64,000 nucleotides of DNA from Ascoidea rubescens DSM 1968. Taxonomy: Eukaryota; Ascomycota; Saccharomycetes; Ascoideales; Ascoideaceae. The DNA is taken from contig NW_017962914.1 of assembly GCF_001661345.1 (NCBI RefSeq), positions 894,439-958,438 of the forward strand, in the 5' to 3' direction. The translations under genes were made by a program, and so were the position numbers. Below are positions 1 to 10,940 of the stretch, in pieces. Within the stretch, counting starts at the first letter, position 1. Each line of letters starts with the position of its first letter. Below the pieces are notes generated by a model. It did not search any database. It saw only the letters and a program-made list of their open reading frames with translations, and was not told the origin of the DNA.

Positions 1-2971
1 TGTAAACACCACTACCCAATACGATAATACCATTATCATTGAATTCAAGATCGCTTGAATTGGCATTATATGTCAAATAAAGATAATTAGTGTGACATGG
101 AAATTCAGCAGCAACAGTATCAATTTGTTTGGCAAATGGAATAATTCCCATTTCTTTTCTCAAGTTTCTAATAAAGATTTCGTTAGAGTTTAAGAATTTT
201 GCAATTTGTCTGTCTTCAAAACCTAATTGTTTAGCCTCCCTGAATATATGTTTTGGCAAGTTTTCTTTAGTTCTATATGACAGGATTTTCTCACCGAATT
301 TAATCAAGTAATTTAATTTATTTAAAAACCATTTGTCAATCTTTGTCAATGACCAAATTTTATCGACAGTGTAACCATTTGATAATGCGTTAGCAACAGC
401 GAATAATCTTTGGTCGGATGGTGTTTGCAATTCAGTATCAATATCAATGGACATCAACGCTTGAGTTTCGTTAAAACCGATGTTATGATAGTCAGTTGAA
501 CGAATAGCTTTTTGGATCGCTTCTTCAAAGTTACGACCAATTGACATGACTTCACCAACAGATTTCATGGAACTATTCAAAGAACTTGAAACTCGGGTGA
601 ATTTCTTTAAGTCCCATCTTGGAATCTTGACAACAATATAGTCAAGAGATGGTTCAAAACAAGAATAAGTTGATTGGGTGACTGAGTTTCTAATCTCGTT
701 CAAAGGAATATTAAGACCTAGTTTGGCAGCAGTATAAGCAAGAGGATAACCAGTGGCTTTTGAAGCTAAAGCAGATGATCTAGAAAGACGGGCATTGACC
801 TCAATAATACAGTATTCCTTTGAAGTTGGATTCAAAGCATATTGAATATTACATTCACCAACAACACCCAAATGTCTAATAACATTGACAGCAGTGGATC
901 TAAGCATCATATAATCTTCATCAGACAAAGTTTGAGAGGGTGCAACAACAATGGAATCACCAGTATGAATACCTAATGGATCGAAATTTTCCATATTACA
1001 AACAGTGATACAGTTATCGAAAGCATCTCTGACAACTTCATATTCAATTTCTTTCCAACCTTTCATTGATCTCTCAACCAAAACTTGAGGAGAAGTAGCA
1101 AATGCTTTTTCACATAATTCAGTTAATTGTTGCTCGTTATCAGCAAAACCTGAACCTAAACCACCCAAAGCATAAGCGGCTCTAACAATGACTGGGAACC
1201 CAATTTTTTTAACAGCATTAAGGGCTTCTTCGATGGAAGATGCAGTTTCTGATTTAGCACATTTTTCACCAATGGAGTCCATTGATCTAGCAAATAATTC
1301 TCTATCTTCGGTTGTGATAATAGTTTGGATTGGTGTACCAAGAACCTTGACTCCCAAAGACTCAAATTCATCCTTTAATTGGATACCAACATTAAGTGCA
1401 GTTTGGCCACCAAAGGTGCAGTAGATAGAATCTGGTTTTTCTTTGATAATAACTTTTCTAACGAATTCTGGGGTAACAGGCAAAAAATAAACCTTATCAG
1501 CTAGACCCTTAGAAGTTTGAATGGTAGCAATGTTTGGATTTATAAGAACAGTGTAAATGCCTTCTTCTTTTAACGCTTTGATAGCTTGAGAGCCAGAGTA
1601 ATCGAATTCACCGGCCTGACCAATAGAAAGACCACCAGAACCAAGAACCAAACATTTTTTGGTTCTGACAACAGGATGTTTTAATTTATTTTCAGTCAAG
1701 TTACCGCCAGGGAATTCAACAGCCTTTTTGATACCATCAATAGCTTGCAAGATGGAATCTATAAAGACATCGAATAAAAATTCAGTATCTTTTGGACCAG
1801 GAGCTGATTCTGGATGAAATTGAACTGAAAAAATTGGTAATGATTTGTGGTAGATACCTTCATTGGAACCATCATTAGCGTTTACAAACAATTCATCCCA
1901 ATCTTCAGATAAAGTTGATTTGTCAACAGCAAAACCGTGATTTTGAGAGGTGATGTAGCAGGAACCAGAGATGGTTGAAGTACAAGGAATATTTTGACCT
2001 CTGTTACCAAATTTCAACTTAACAGTTTTAGCGCCAGAAGCTCTGGCGATCAATTGGTGACCAAGACAAATACCGAATATTGGAGTTTTAGCTTGTTTGA
2101 TGGCAGTAGACAAATATTTTGTTACTAGCATTTGAGGGTCACCTGGACCATTTGAGACGAATAAACCATCGTAGTCCTCATTGAGAAAGTTGTAATCGTA
2201 TGGAACAACTTTTATTTCAACACCTCTTTTAACAAAGCATCTAATTTGGTTGTATTTCATGCCAACGTCAACTGCTAATATTCTCAATGTTTTACCAGTT
2301 TTGTGGTTCTTGATTAAGGGAACCGAAGGAGGAGGAACATAAAGCTGTGGATATGAGATTGAGACCTTTGCAACCAAGTTTTGAGTATTTGGGTCAATCC
2401 ATTCGGGAATATCATATAAGGATTCCCAAGCAGCATCTAGAACAAAAGGTAGAGATTTGTTTGGAAAAGGGTAGTTTAGTCTACCAAGCATAGAACCACA
2501 GTCTCTGATGTGTTTTGTGAGAGCCCTAGTATCAATACCGTATATAGCAGGAATGTTCTGTTCTTTTAACCAGTCACCAAGAGAAGAAGTGGCCAAGTAG
2601 TGAGAGTAATCTTCGGTATAATGAGCAACGACCAAACCAGCAATGTGAATTCTATTTGATTCGAAATATTTTGGTAGGGATTTTATCAAGTTATCAGGAA
2701 TAGATCTGTTGGGAACACCATAATTGCCGATTAAAGGGTAAGTTAGCACAAGAATCTGGCCTTCGAAGGATGGATCAGTGAGAGATTCGGGATAGCCAAC
2801 CATGTTGGTGGAAAAGACTAGTTCGCCAGCGACAGATTTGGGGGCACCGAATGAGTAACCGCATAATTTAGTTCCATCTTTGAGTTCAAGAACAGTTATT
2901 TTATCGTTATAATTTTGCTGGGGAGATATAGAAGGTAGAGGAGTAGTGAGATCGATGATTGGGGCAGACAT
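1..2971 (-). CDS. URA2: URA2, CPSase/ATCase multifunctional protein (5' part, cut by window edge)
   Basis: First steps of pyrimidine synthesis: glutamine-dependent carbamoyl-phosphate synthesis and, in the part outside the window, aspartate transcarbamylation. The ATG is at 2971 and the frame stays open to base 1 (about 990 codons). The glutaminase domain comes first, with GICLGHQ (nucleophile Cys302) and FHPES (His386, Glu388), so the Cys-His-Glu triad is complete. The first ATP-grasp half follows ([44 protein letters not shown]). The last visible residues, [11 protein letters not shown], open the second CPSase half. Yeast Ura2 is about 2,200 residues, so roughly 45% is present. UTP feedback is known for the family, but its site lies outside the window. 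Identity is near certain. Confidence 0.97.
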   Translation of the reverse strand, partial: MSAPIIDLTTPLPSISPQQNYNDKITVLELKDGTKLCGYSFGAPKSVAGELVFSTNMVGYPESLTDPSFEGQILVLTYPLIGNYGVPNRSIPDNLIKSLPKYFESNRIHIAGLVVAHYTEDYSHYLATSSLGDWLKEQNIPAIYGIDTRALTKHIRDCGSMLGRLNYPFPNKSLPFVLDAAWESLYDIPEWIDPNTQNLVAKVSISYPQLYVPPPSVPLIKNHKTGKTLRILAVDVGMKYNQIRCFVKRGVEIKVVPYDYNFLNEDYDGLFVSNGPGDPQMLVTKYLSTAIKQAKTPIFGICLGHQLIARASGAKTVKLKFGNRGQNIPCTSTISGSCYITSQNHGFAVDKSTLSEDWDELFVNANDGSNEGIYHKSLPIFSVQFHPESAPGPKDTEFLFDVFIDSILQAIDGIKKAVEFPGGNLTENKLKHPVVRTKKCLVLGSGGLSIGQAGEFDYSGSQAIKALKEEGIYTVLINPNIATIQTSKGLADKVYFLPVTPEFVRKVIIKEKPDSIYCTFGGQTALNVGIQLKDEFESLGVKVLGTPIQTIITTEDRELFARSMDSIGEKCAKSETASSIEEALNAVKKIGFPVIVRAAYALGGLGSGFADNEQQLTELCEKAFATSPQVLVERSMKGWKEIEYEVVRDAFDNCITVCNMENFDPLGIHTGDSIVVAPSQTLSDEDYMMLRSTAVNVIRHLGVVGECNIQYALNPTSKEYCIIEVNARLSRSSALASKATGYPLAYTAAKLGLNIPLNEIRNSVTQSTYSCFEPSLDYIVVKIPRWDLKKFTRVSSSLNSSMKSVGEVMSIGRNFEEAIQKAIRSTDYHNIGFNETQALMSIDIDTELQTPSDQRLFAVANALSNGYTVDKIWSLTKIDKWFLNKLNYLIKFGEKILSYRTKENLPKHIFREAKQLGFEDRQIAKFLNSNEIFIRNLRKEMGIIPFAKQIDTVAAEFPCHTNYLYLTYNANSSDLEFNDNGIIVLGSGVY

Positions 2972-5335
2972 GATTTGGTGAAATACTGAATAAACTCACT
3001 TTGCTTCTTGACTTGATTAAGGGGAAACAGAGACAGAACCAGAACCGGAACCAGAAAGGAGAAGCAAAAAGGTTATTAGAGCAATAGACTTTTGAAGAAC
3101 CAAAACTAGAGAAAAAAGAAAAAATGTAGGATTTCAAGAAAAAAAACAAGATATTGAAACAATATATAAAGAAAAAACCCAACGAAAAACCAAATAAAAG
3201 AAACAGCCTATAAACGAAAAGGAACAATAAAATTGTAAAACTTTTGTAAAAAAAATATAAAAAGCTGCAAAAATTTACAAAAATTTACAAAAAATTATGA
3301 AAAATTATGAAAATTTCAAAAAAAAATTTTTTTTTTCAACGATGACTATTCGGCTAAGTTTTTCGATGCAATGAGTTGGTAGGGTTACAAATACTAAGTT
3401 TGACAAATTTGGGCAGTTGAGATGATTTCAAGTTTTCGCGACGATAATTGTCAAACAGGTTTGTATGTGTTGCGAAAAAATGGGTGAAGATAGGTGACAA
3501 TAGGTGACAATAGATGAAGATTGCGACGAAATAAATAAAAAAGACGGCGAAAAAACAAGGGAAAACAGGGCAAATATTAGTGATTACCAAAGATTGTAGC
3601 AACCCTTTAGGAAGGGATTTTGTGAGACAGTTGAATGATTTGAGTGGGAGAATAGTATGAAGAGAACCCTTTGGTTTCACAATGCAGAAAGAATTAGATC
3701 ATAGGAGATCATTGAGATGGAAAAAACGAGCGAAAAAGGCGGGAAGGAACAAAGTTGGGACAAATTGGAGTTTCAAAAGTGTTTTTGAAATAGAGGATGA
3801 GATGTTCAATCAGATAGGTAATTAAATATTATTTGACAGTGTAAGGCAGGATAAGAGATGGAAATGGTAGAGAAGAAATAAAAAAAAAGAAAGGCAAAGG
3901 ATATGAATATGGATACGGATATGGATACGGATATGGATACGGATATGGATCAAGAAATTGCCCTCAATTTTTATTATTGTTCAGTTTGGACCAAGATATG
4001 ATAAAGTTGGTGGATGATTTGGTGAATTAGAATGGAATGGAATAAGTTGAAGTGAAATAAGACAATATTTCGTTTTAGTGAGATAATTGAAAGAAAAGTA
4101 AAAGAATAAAAGAACGATATCCATTATTATAAAGTCATATTGTTGGTGGTGATATATAATTTCATGAGTGGAAAGCTGGGTGTAGAAAGATAAGTTTAAG
4201 GCAACATAATTAATTTACGATGAAGAAAGCTTATTGTGAGATAGGATGATAAAGAGCTACGAAATTTGTGCCTATTTTTTATTGTAGGGAGAATAAGGTT
4301 TATTATTGACTTGTAAGGGTATTAAAGAAGAGAAATAAAGAAATCGATTTTTGAATCATATAGCAGCAGTTGGAGAAAGAGCGAGAAGAAAGAGAGAAAG
4401 GAGATGGAAGAGAAAAGCAGATTTTGCATTTATTGTTTTAGCTTTTCTTTTTTTGTCGGTTTTCGTTTTTTTGTTTGACAAATAATAGTTTATTATTTAC
4501 ATTGATATAATAACTACTCAGATTAAGCTTAATCCGCAAAGTTTAAAGATAAAAGAGAATGAGTAAGCCCTGGATAAGATAAACGGTTATTCTATTAACT
4601 AAAGGGGAATAAACTTCAAGAAATGTCAGTATCTTGGTTTTGGTCTCAAAATGTTGTTTTGATAGATACTCTAAGAAAGCGTTAGGCTATAGCCGTTATC
4701 GAGCAGAAGCAGATCAATGAGAACGATAAACACAACCGCTGAACAGGATGGTTACACAGGTGGTTTTGTTTGATGGAAAAGAAGGTGTAGGCAATTTTTG
4801 AGAAAAAAAGTGAACTGATTAAGAAGGATTGACGCGAGGCAACTGGAAAAGGTTTGCATTCACAGAGAAGTTCAGCAAAGAAGTTCAGCAGAGAGTGGGA
4901 TGGAAGTGATCACTTTCGAAAGTAGAAATTGAGTTTGTGGTAACAAAACCCTGTTGAACCAGATGAACACTGCTGAAGTAGAGAGCCAAATCATAAAGCA
5001 AGTCCCTCGAACTTCATTACCTGAAAAACATCCTGTATTTTATATAGCGAATATAATATTAACCGTATTATGTAATAGCATTAAAATAATTAATGACCAA
5101 ACCAGAGGATTTTGATCATAAGATATCTGCCATAGGATTTGAATTGAAAGATTTCCATAAGACTTCCAGAGAATTTCCAGAGGACTTCAATTGGATGGAA
5201 TTGGATAAAGAATGAAGAAAGCAGAGTGGATGTTGGGTGATGGAAATATTCAAATTTTCCAGTACACGAAAGCAAAAAAAAAAGTAAAAGAAAAAGAAAA
5301 AAAGCAAATATACAGTAACAGAAAAAAATGAAATT
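2972..5335. other. Long gene-free stretch upstream of URA2, strongly purine-biased
   Basis: No ORF here looks real; the frames are short and low-complexity. The plus strand is rich in A and G almost throughout, so the URA2 sense strand is pyrimidine-rich for over 2 kb, as budding yeast 5' leaders often are. Short direct repeats lie at about 3260-3320, and a 12-bp tandem repeat at 3899-3950. It probably holds the URA2 promoter and leader. Confidence 0.5.
3899..3950. repeat. 12-bp tandem repeat (GGATACGGATAT)
   Basis: Three exact copies of GGATACGGATAT run from 3911 to 3946, flanked by a degenerate copy before and a partial copy after. The array is intergenic, inside the purine-biased stretch upstream of URA2. 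Confidence 0.9.
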
Positions 5336-5759
5336 GGAAGAAATTCACTGATATTAATATAATGATCATAGCTTCTAAATTCAGAGATAATAGAGATTTT
5401 CAGTGTGATTGCTGTTTTCTGAGATTTTCTGTAGGATCCGTCATGGAGAGGTGTGGAGCAGATTAGATCTGTGCAGCGTTGTTTTGGTGCTGCATGGTCT
5501 TATTGTGCGAATAAAACGAAGGAAAAGTACAGCAACCATTCCTGATGAATTGCAACACAAGAGCAAAAGAGGGAGATTGGCCACTTCTAACAAAAAAAAA
5601 TGACAAAGCAGCTGTTTACAATTCTTGTTGCTCCACCCAGATAGCCCTTAAGATTACCAGATAGTTCTTGCTGCTGAAATTTAAAGATAACAAATATATA
5701 TCTTATGACCTCCAACGAATTCCACTTGTGAGATCAAGATGGGTACAACTGTAAATACT
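5336..5759. other. Intergenic, no gene seen
   Basis: Mixed-composition DNA between the purine-biased URA2 flank and the GC-rich island. A 64-codon open frame at 5409-5603 has no recognisable features and I treat it as chance. One GATAA motif lies at 5686-5690. Confidence 0.4.
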
Positions 5760-6290
5760 GATTGGGAGCCCGCACCCTTCTATAAATAAACATATCCGCA
5801 CAGTGTCCGTTGATTGGCCTGAGAACCGGGCCCTGCTGCTGCTTCCTGGATAGAAGCAGCCCTTTCTTTCCTGGAGCTAGTACGCTAGCTCCAAATTGTA
5901 TTCTTTATCAGCAAGCCGTGTCAACGCTGAGGTAATCAGCCCTTGCCAACACGAGCGCATTCCTGAGTGCTGGAAATCAGCACACGCTGATAGGCTGTGT
6001 GCGTCTGGGTAGTGCAGGTGCAGCCAACAGGCCCTGCGGGAGCGGGAGCTGCAAGGGCGCCACTTGCAGTGGAAGCTAATGGGGCTGCTTGTCACGCGTG
6101 CACCGCCCAGCGGCCGGCGCGCTGCTGATTCGCTGCGGAAGCCCTTATCGTGTCCGGTGAGGAGGGTGGTGCTTTATCTCCTGCTACCCACCTAATCATG
6201 CAAGCGGGAGCGGACCTCGCTCGCAACCGCCAGCACGGAGCATTGCTGCCTGTATGGGCATTACCTCTGATAACACTGGAGGCTTTAGGC
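5760..6290. other. GC-rich island in the URA2/ammonium-transporter intergenic region
   Basis: About 500 bp are visibly much richer in G and C than either flank, with several short inverted and direct repeats (for example GAGCTAGTACGCTAGCTC near 5876-5893). No frame in it looks coding. It overlaps the GATA-motif cluster, so it is probably the upstream activating region of the transporter gene. Confidence 0.55.
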
Positions 6291-6422
6291 TTCAGGCTTT
6301 AGGCTTTATTATTTCACTATTATAACCATATTCACTCCAACTGTATCTGCTTCTCTTTCTCTGCTCTGCTTCCGCTTTTCGTCTTGCAGTCTTTTCTTTT
6401 AGTTTCCTGAGATAATCTTATC
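5905..6422 (+). promoter_or_regulatory. Cluster of GATA (GATAA/TTATC) motifs upstream of the ammonium transporter
   Basis: GATAA or its complement occurs at 5905-5909, 6145-6149, 6174-6178, 6269-6273, 6411-6415 and 6418-6422. Three of these lie inside the GC-rich island, where AT-rich words should be rare. GATA factors (Gln3, Gat1) activate yeast MEP genes when nitrogen is poor, so nitrogen catabolite control is the natural reading. The sites are seen; the binding is inferred. Confidence 0.65.
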
Positions 6423-6984
6423 CCATACGCTGCATGCATAACAATCTCAATCAAATCACAATCTTACTTTTGCTACTTTTGCAACTCTTTTTTGAAATAT
6501 TTCTTTTCTTTTCTTTTCGTTGATCCTTTTTGTTCTGCTTTTTTGCAGTGCTGTAATACCACTTCACTTTTCATCGCTCTGCCATTATTGGTTTCATTAG
6601 GTTCGTATAAATATTATTAATTTTCTCGTTTTCCTTCATTTTGTTTGCTTTCTGTTTTCCTTTTTTCTCTCATTTGTTTTTATATTTATTTCCTTCATAT
6701 TCCTTCTTCCAACTTCACCTGTCCTTGTTTTTCCCTTTTTCTTTTATTCAATAGTTTCTTCTTATTTGACTCAATTCAAATAATTTCTCACAGATCCTAT
6801 TAATAATCAAATACTCACCATAATTCCTTATTTCCACATTTATCAAGAAATAAATTAAACAATAGAAAGAAAATAAAAAAATCTAAACCAATTAAAGGAA
6901 ATCCTTACCGTCGATAAATTAATATAAAAAAATATCCTCTTTTTTTATTATCTATCATATCTTCAATTCTTCCTATATTTCAAC
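6291..6984 (+). promoter_or_regulatory. Pyrimidine-rich core promoter and leader of the ammonium transporter
   Basis: The plus strand is dominated by T and C from about 6330 to 6980, typical of a strongly expressed yeast leader. A TATAAATA box at 6606-6613 is the best TATA candidate, about 370 bp before the ATG. I saw no donor or branch site that would suggest a leader intron. Confidence 0.5.
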
Positions 6985-8529
6985 ATGATGGACTCTGTTG
7001 AAATAGCCAAAGCAGTTCATACTGCTATAGTAACTGTATCACAGAAGGTTTATCTGTCTCCAGCTATAGATTTGGTTAAAAGACAAGTTTGGACGGAAGA
7101 ATACGACTCCGGTATCACCACATTCATTATTCTTGCGTCTGTTTTTGTCTTTTTGATGGTTCCAGGTTTAGGTTTTCTTTATTCTGGTCTTGCTCGTCGT
7201 AAATCTGCTCTTTCTATGATTTTTATCTGTCTCGGTGCTTCCGCTGTTTGCGAATTCCAATGGTATCTCTGGGGCTACACATTAGCTTTTTCCTCCAGTG
7301 CTTCCAACAACTTTATCGGCAACTTAAAAAACGTTGTTTTCCATGATGTCTTGGGTGAATCCGGCGACTATCCTGAATTGGCCTTTGCTCTCTTCCAAGG
7401 TCTTTTCCTCCAAGTTACTGCTGCCATTACCGTTGGTTGTATCGCTGAAAGGGGTAGACTTCTTCCATGTCTTGTCTTCATCTTCTTCTGGGCTACCATT
7501 GTCTACTGTCCCATCGCCTATTGGGTCTGGAACGGAAATGGCTGGGCCTTCAACTGGAAATCTGGTGTCTTGGACTTTGCCGGTGGTGGTCCAGTCGAAA
7601 TTGTCTCTGGTTTCTCTGCCTTTGCCTACTCCTACGTTCTTGGTAGAAGAAAAGAAAAATATTTGATCAACTTCAGACCCCACAATGTCTCCATGGTCAC
7701 CTTGGGTACCAGTCTATTGTGGACCGGTTGGATGGGTTTCAACGGTGGTACTGCCTTGTACCCTAATTTAAAAGCTATTTACGCCATCATCAACACAAAT
7801 CTTTCTGCTGTATTTGGTGCCTTCACCTGGGTTCTTTTGGATTGGAGAATGGAAAAGAAGTTCAGTTCCGTCGCCTTTTCTTCTGGTGCCATTTCTGCTT
7901 TGGTCGCTGCTACTCCCTCTTCCGGTTGCATTCCCTTCTGGGCCTCCATCATTCAAGGTATCGTTACCTCTGTTGTTTGTAACTTTTCCACTGGTCTCAA
8001 GGTCTTGCTCAGATGTGACGACTCCTTAGATATCCTCGCTGAGCACGGAATGGCCGGCGTGGTCGGCTTAATCTTCAATGCATTGTTTGGTCAAGACTGG
8101 GTTATCGGTTTGGATGGTGCCACAGAACATGAAGGTGGTTGGTTATCTCACAACTGGAAACAATTGTACATTCAAATTGCCTACATTCTAGCCTGTGCTG
8201 TTTGGTCCTTTGGTATTTCTTACATTCTCGCTTTCATCATCAACAAGATCCCTGGTCTCCAATTAAGAACAAGTGAATCCGCTGAAATTAGAGGTACCGA
8301 TGAGGACCAAATTGGTGAATTTGCTTACGATTACGTTGAAGTGAGAAGAGAGTTCTTTGACTGGGAAACTAACGAGGTTTACGAAAATAACCCAGAAGTT
8401 AGACAAGCTATTGAAAACTACCAATTGAATGATTTGAAACAAAAAAACATAGACTTGAAAAATAGCGATCCAACAAAAGACATGAAAGTTCCAGCACAAC
8501 CTGTTTCTGGGAGCATTTCAAGTTCATAA
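6985..8529 (+). CDS. MEP1: Ammonium transporter, MEP1/MEP3 type
   Basis: Plasma-membrane ammonium permease of the Amt/Mep/Rh family, 514 residues, with an outer N-terminus and about 11 membrane helices. Recognisable blocks include MVPGLGFLYSGLARRKSALS in the first helices and the cytosolic C-terminal tail after LRTSESAEIRGTDEDQIGEF. The first residue of the pore twin-His pair is Glu205 (GGGPVEIVSGF), while the second is kept as His354 (AEHGMAGVVG). In S. cerevisiae this Glu marks Mep1/Mep3, the high-capacity type, and sets them apart from the sensor Mep2. Codon use (GGT, GTC, TTG, TCC) looks like that of a highly expressed gene. GATA motifs upstream point to nitrogen control. Family certain; MEP1 against MEP3 is not resolved. 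Confidence 0.93.
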   Translation: MMDSVEIAKAVHTAIVTVSQKVYLSPAIDLVKRQVWTEEYDSGITTFIILASVFVFLMVPGLGFLYSGLARRKSALSMIFICLGASAVCEFQWYLWGYTLAFSSSASNNFIGNLKNVVFHDVLGESGDYPELAFALFQGLFLQVTAAITVGCIAERGRLLPCLVFIFFWATIVYCPIAYWVWNGNGWAFNWKSGVLDFAGGGPVEIVSGFSAFAYSYVLGRRKEKYLINFRPHNVSMVTLGTSLLWTGWMGFNGGTALYPNLKAIYAIINTNLSAVFGAFTWVLLDWRMEKKFSSVAFSSGAISALVAATPSSGCIPFWASIIQGIVTSVVCNFSTGLKVLLRCDDSLDILAEHGMAGVVGLIFNALFGQDWVIGLDGATEHEGGWLSHNWKQLYIQIAYILACAVWSFGISYILAFIINKIPGLQLRTSESAEIRGTDEDQIGEFAYDYVEVRREFFDWETNEVYENNPEVRQAIENYQLNDLKQKNIDLKNSDPTKDMKVPAQPVSGSISSS

Positions 8530-9087
8530 TTCATTAATCATTCACTAAAATAAATGATTACATGACTACATGATTATTTTGTTGATTGATTGTTATTTGA
8601 TGTATATTTTTATGTTTTTTTTCTTTATTTTCTTTCTTTCTTTTTTTTGTCTTTCTTATTTCATTTTAAAATCAATTTAATTTTTTCAATTCTATCCTAA
8701 TATCAGCTTTTCTTCCTTTTATTTAATCTCTCCTTCCTTTTTTTTTTCTTTTTTTATACTATCGCTTACTCAAAATTCTTCTCCCCTTATATATGAAGAT
8801 CTAATTAATATAATTTCTACATTTTTCTTGCTCTCTCCGTGAATCGAACCATGCGTCAAGTTTGAGAAAAACCTGCCATATTAAAGTAGTCCTCATTAAA
8901 GCTCACGTTAAAGCCCTCGTTAAAGTTAGATTGTGTCTCATTTTACGCAGAGCAATCAGGAACCTCAACATGAGAGTATCGATGGCTCAATATACACTCA
9001 ACCACAACCTATCCATAACTCATCAACAACTGTTCATACTCTCTTTTCATTCTTATATCTGCACACCCACATCACGTCGCTACAAAC
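8530..9087. other. Intergenic between the ammonium transporter and SAS2
   Basis: The first 300 bp are T-rich and look like the transporter's 3' flank. A 78-codon frame at 8862-9098 starts only at TTG and has no protein-like features. I see no gene here. Confidence 0.4.
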
Positions 9088-9426
9088 ATGATATCTAACA
9101 AAACTGCTTTCCCTTTTCATATCAGCCAAATATTATTCTACTTGTTCACAACGCTACTTATCCTCGCAATTACTAAAAATCTTCTTATCTACAATGAAGC
9201 CTGTCAAAATAATCTTACATCCCTCAGCAGCCACTTTAAATCCCACTTTATAAATAATCTAAGCAAATTGTTCAGCTTCAAAACTATATCTCACAACCAT
9301 CCCAAGGATTCATCCATCTTCTCAAAAGTCACCCAAAAACCTGATAATAACTTTGCTATGGAAATAGGTCAAAGCAGTTTAATATTAATTGGCATTATGG
9401 TTGGAATAACAACCCTATTAATCTAA
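9088..9426 (+). CDS. Hypothetical small ORF with two hydrophobic segments
   Basis: A 112-codon ATG frame lies between the ammonium transporter and the 3' end of SAS2. It has a hydrophobic stretch near residues 10-32 and another at the extreme C-terminus (SSLILIGIMVGITTLLI), so it could encode a small membrane or tail-anchored protein. I do not recognise it. AT-rich DNA gives hydrophobic frames by chance, and no splice or promoter signal supports it. More likely not a gene, but a transcript would change that. Confidence 0.2.
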   Translation: MISNKTAFPFHISQILFYLFTTLLILAITKNLLIYNEACQNNLTSLSSHFKSHFINNLSKLFSFKTISHNHPKDSSIFSKVTQKPDNNFAMEIGQSSLILIGIMVGITTLLI

Positions 9427-9587
9427 TCTAATTTAATCTAATCTAATATACACCTATATTTTTCATATATACTTAAACAATAAAATATTAAAAAAACTAA
9501 AAAACTAATAAACTGATAAACTAATAAACTGAAAAAATAAAAAAATAAAAAAATAAAAAAAAATAATCAACTAATAATATATTCGCA

Positions 9588-10700
9588 TTATTCCAAAATT
9601 AAATTATCTTTATTCAATACTGATTCAAATTTGAAATTCTTCTCCTTTGCCCATTTGGCAATATTCCCCTTCATTATAAAAAGTCTTTTGTTTTCCTTTC
9701 TAACAAGACACTTTAAATATTGTAGCGTCGTTAAGATATCGTCGGCTCTTATTCCTGTAAATCTTGATAGCTCATCAATGGTCACTTCGTCGATACCAGA
9801 AAATCTTCCTCTGAGTAATTCATAAACAAGAACACTTGACCAATATTTAAGATATCCAATCTTTCCAAATGAACTTAACGGCAATTCCGGCCCAGTTATT
9901 AGCCCTTGGAATTTAGATAACTCGTATGAAAATGATATCAATAACGTCCCAAGTTTGTGTCTTTGATATGGTGGAAACACACATATACATGCCAAATTAT
10001 TCTCTTCCCAGGATAACAACTCCTTTGAGAAGAATCCCATCGGTTTCAAACCATCTTCAACCTTCCCATATACTACATAAAATTCAAAATTTTCCACATG
10101 AAAAAATATTGATTTTGTGTCCAAAAATAGTTTCCCAAATAACGAGAGACACTGACAGAATAATGTGTGTCTCGAACCTCGCACTTTCCGTATCGTAAAA
10201 TTCTTCACATCATCTTTATACTTGATTTTCCCGGGAAATCTCTCTCTATACAAGCAGTACTCGCAATGCTTTTTTAATGCTTCATGCTCATCAGTGTATT
10301 TAAAACAGTAATCACAAACATATAAGGTATTTAGCCAAAAACTGTCTGATTTGCCATTAACCCCATTCAGAGTTCCTTTAGGATGATCTTCCGTCTCACT
10401 GGTATTAAAACTGCTATCAACAACTTCAACATCTTCCTCTTCCTCAGCAAAAATGTCATCGCTAGGGGGATTACTGCTGCTGATACCAGATGAGCCATCT
10501 TTCTTTTTACCAGTTTTAACACTACCATTAGACGGTTGGGAATATTTATACCCCAAAGTTTTTTTGTCCTTTGCAAAATACATTGAGCAACCATACCATG
10601 TATCAAATTGTAATTCTCCAAAAACAACTTCTTTTATGTTTCTATGATGTAGAACTCCATACAAGTCTTCCTCTTCTTCCTCCGTTTCTTTCTGAGGCAT
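9588..10700 (-). CDS. SAS2: Sas2-like MYST histone acetyltransferase
   Basis: Catalytic subunit of the SAS complex, which acetylates H4 Lys16 and limits the spread of silencing. At 370 residues it is close to yeast Sas2 (338) and lacks a chromodomain. N-terminal LYGVLHHRNIKEVVFGELQF followed by DTWYGCSMYF is Sas2-like. The C2HC zinc finger (CDYC, H, C) is followed by KIKYKD, FCQCLSLFGKLFLD and the catalytic core. Catalytic Cys238 (NLACICVFPP) and Glu260 (SYELSK) are present. Motif A reads QRHKLG at 246-251, where the family has QR-x-G-x-G, so the first glycine is Lys249. The C-terminal helices (FGKIGYLKYW) are intact. Start is the ATG at 10700. It is divergent from ECM16, 269 bp away. Confidence 0.93.
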   Translation of the reverse strand: MPQKETEEEEEDLYGVLHHRNIKEVVFGELQFDTWYGCSMYFAKDKKTLGYKYSQPSNGSVKTGKKKDGSSGISSSNPPSDDIFAEEEEDVEVVDSSFNTSETEDHPKGTLNGVNGKSDSFWLNTLYVCDYCFKYTDEHEALKKHCEYCLYRERFPGKIKYKDDVKNFTIRKVRGSRHTLFCQCLSLFGKLFLDTKSIFFHVENFEFYVVYGKVEDGLKPMGFFSKELLSWEENNLACICVFPPYQRHKLGTLLISFSYELSKFQGLITGPELPLSSFGKIGYLKYWSSVLVYELLRGRFSGIDEVTIDELSRFTGIRADDILTTLQYLKCLVRKENKRLFIMKGNIAKWAKEKNFKFESVLNKDNLILE

Positions 10701-10940
10701 TATTTATATCTCTAACATCATTAAATTCCGGGCACCAAGAGAACTATCTTGTAATTTGTGCGATTGTGACAATATTTTTCACCTGGATTTCTCACACAAA
10801 ATTAATAAACACAACCTGTTTTTCAATACTTTCTAGAAAGATGGTGTCCGTATTTTTGGGTTTGAGTATGCATGCTCATGCAGACGAAAAATATAATTTT
10901 CACTTCACTTTTTTTTGACCTTTCAAATCATCAAAAAGAT

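Noticed and set aside
7324-7683. 119-codon frame antisense to the ammonium transporter
   Set aside because: Shadow of biased codon use in a well-conserved gene.
8838-8866. tRNA-like T-arm (GGTTCGATTC on the minus strand)
   Set aside because: The T-stem does not pair, and no matching acceptor strand or A box lies at the right distance.
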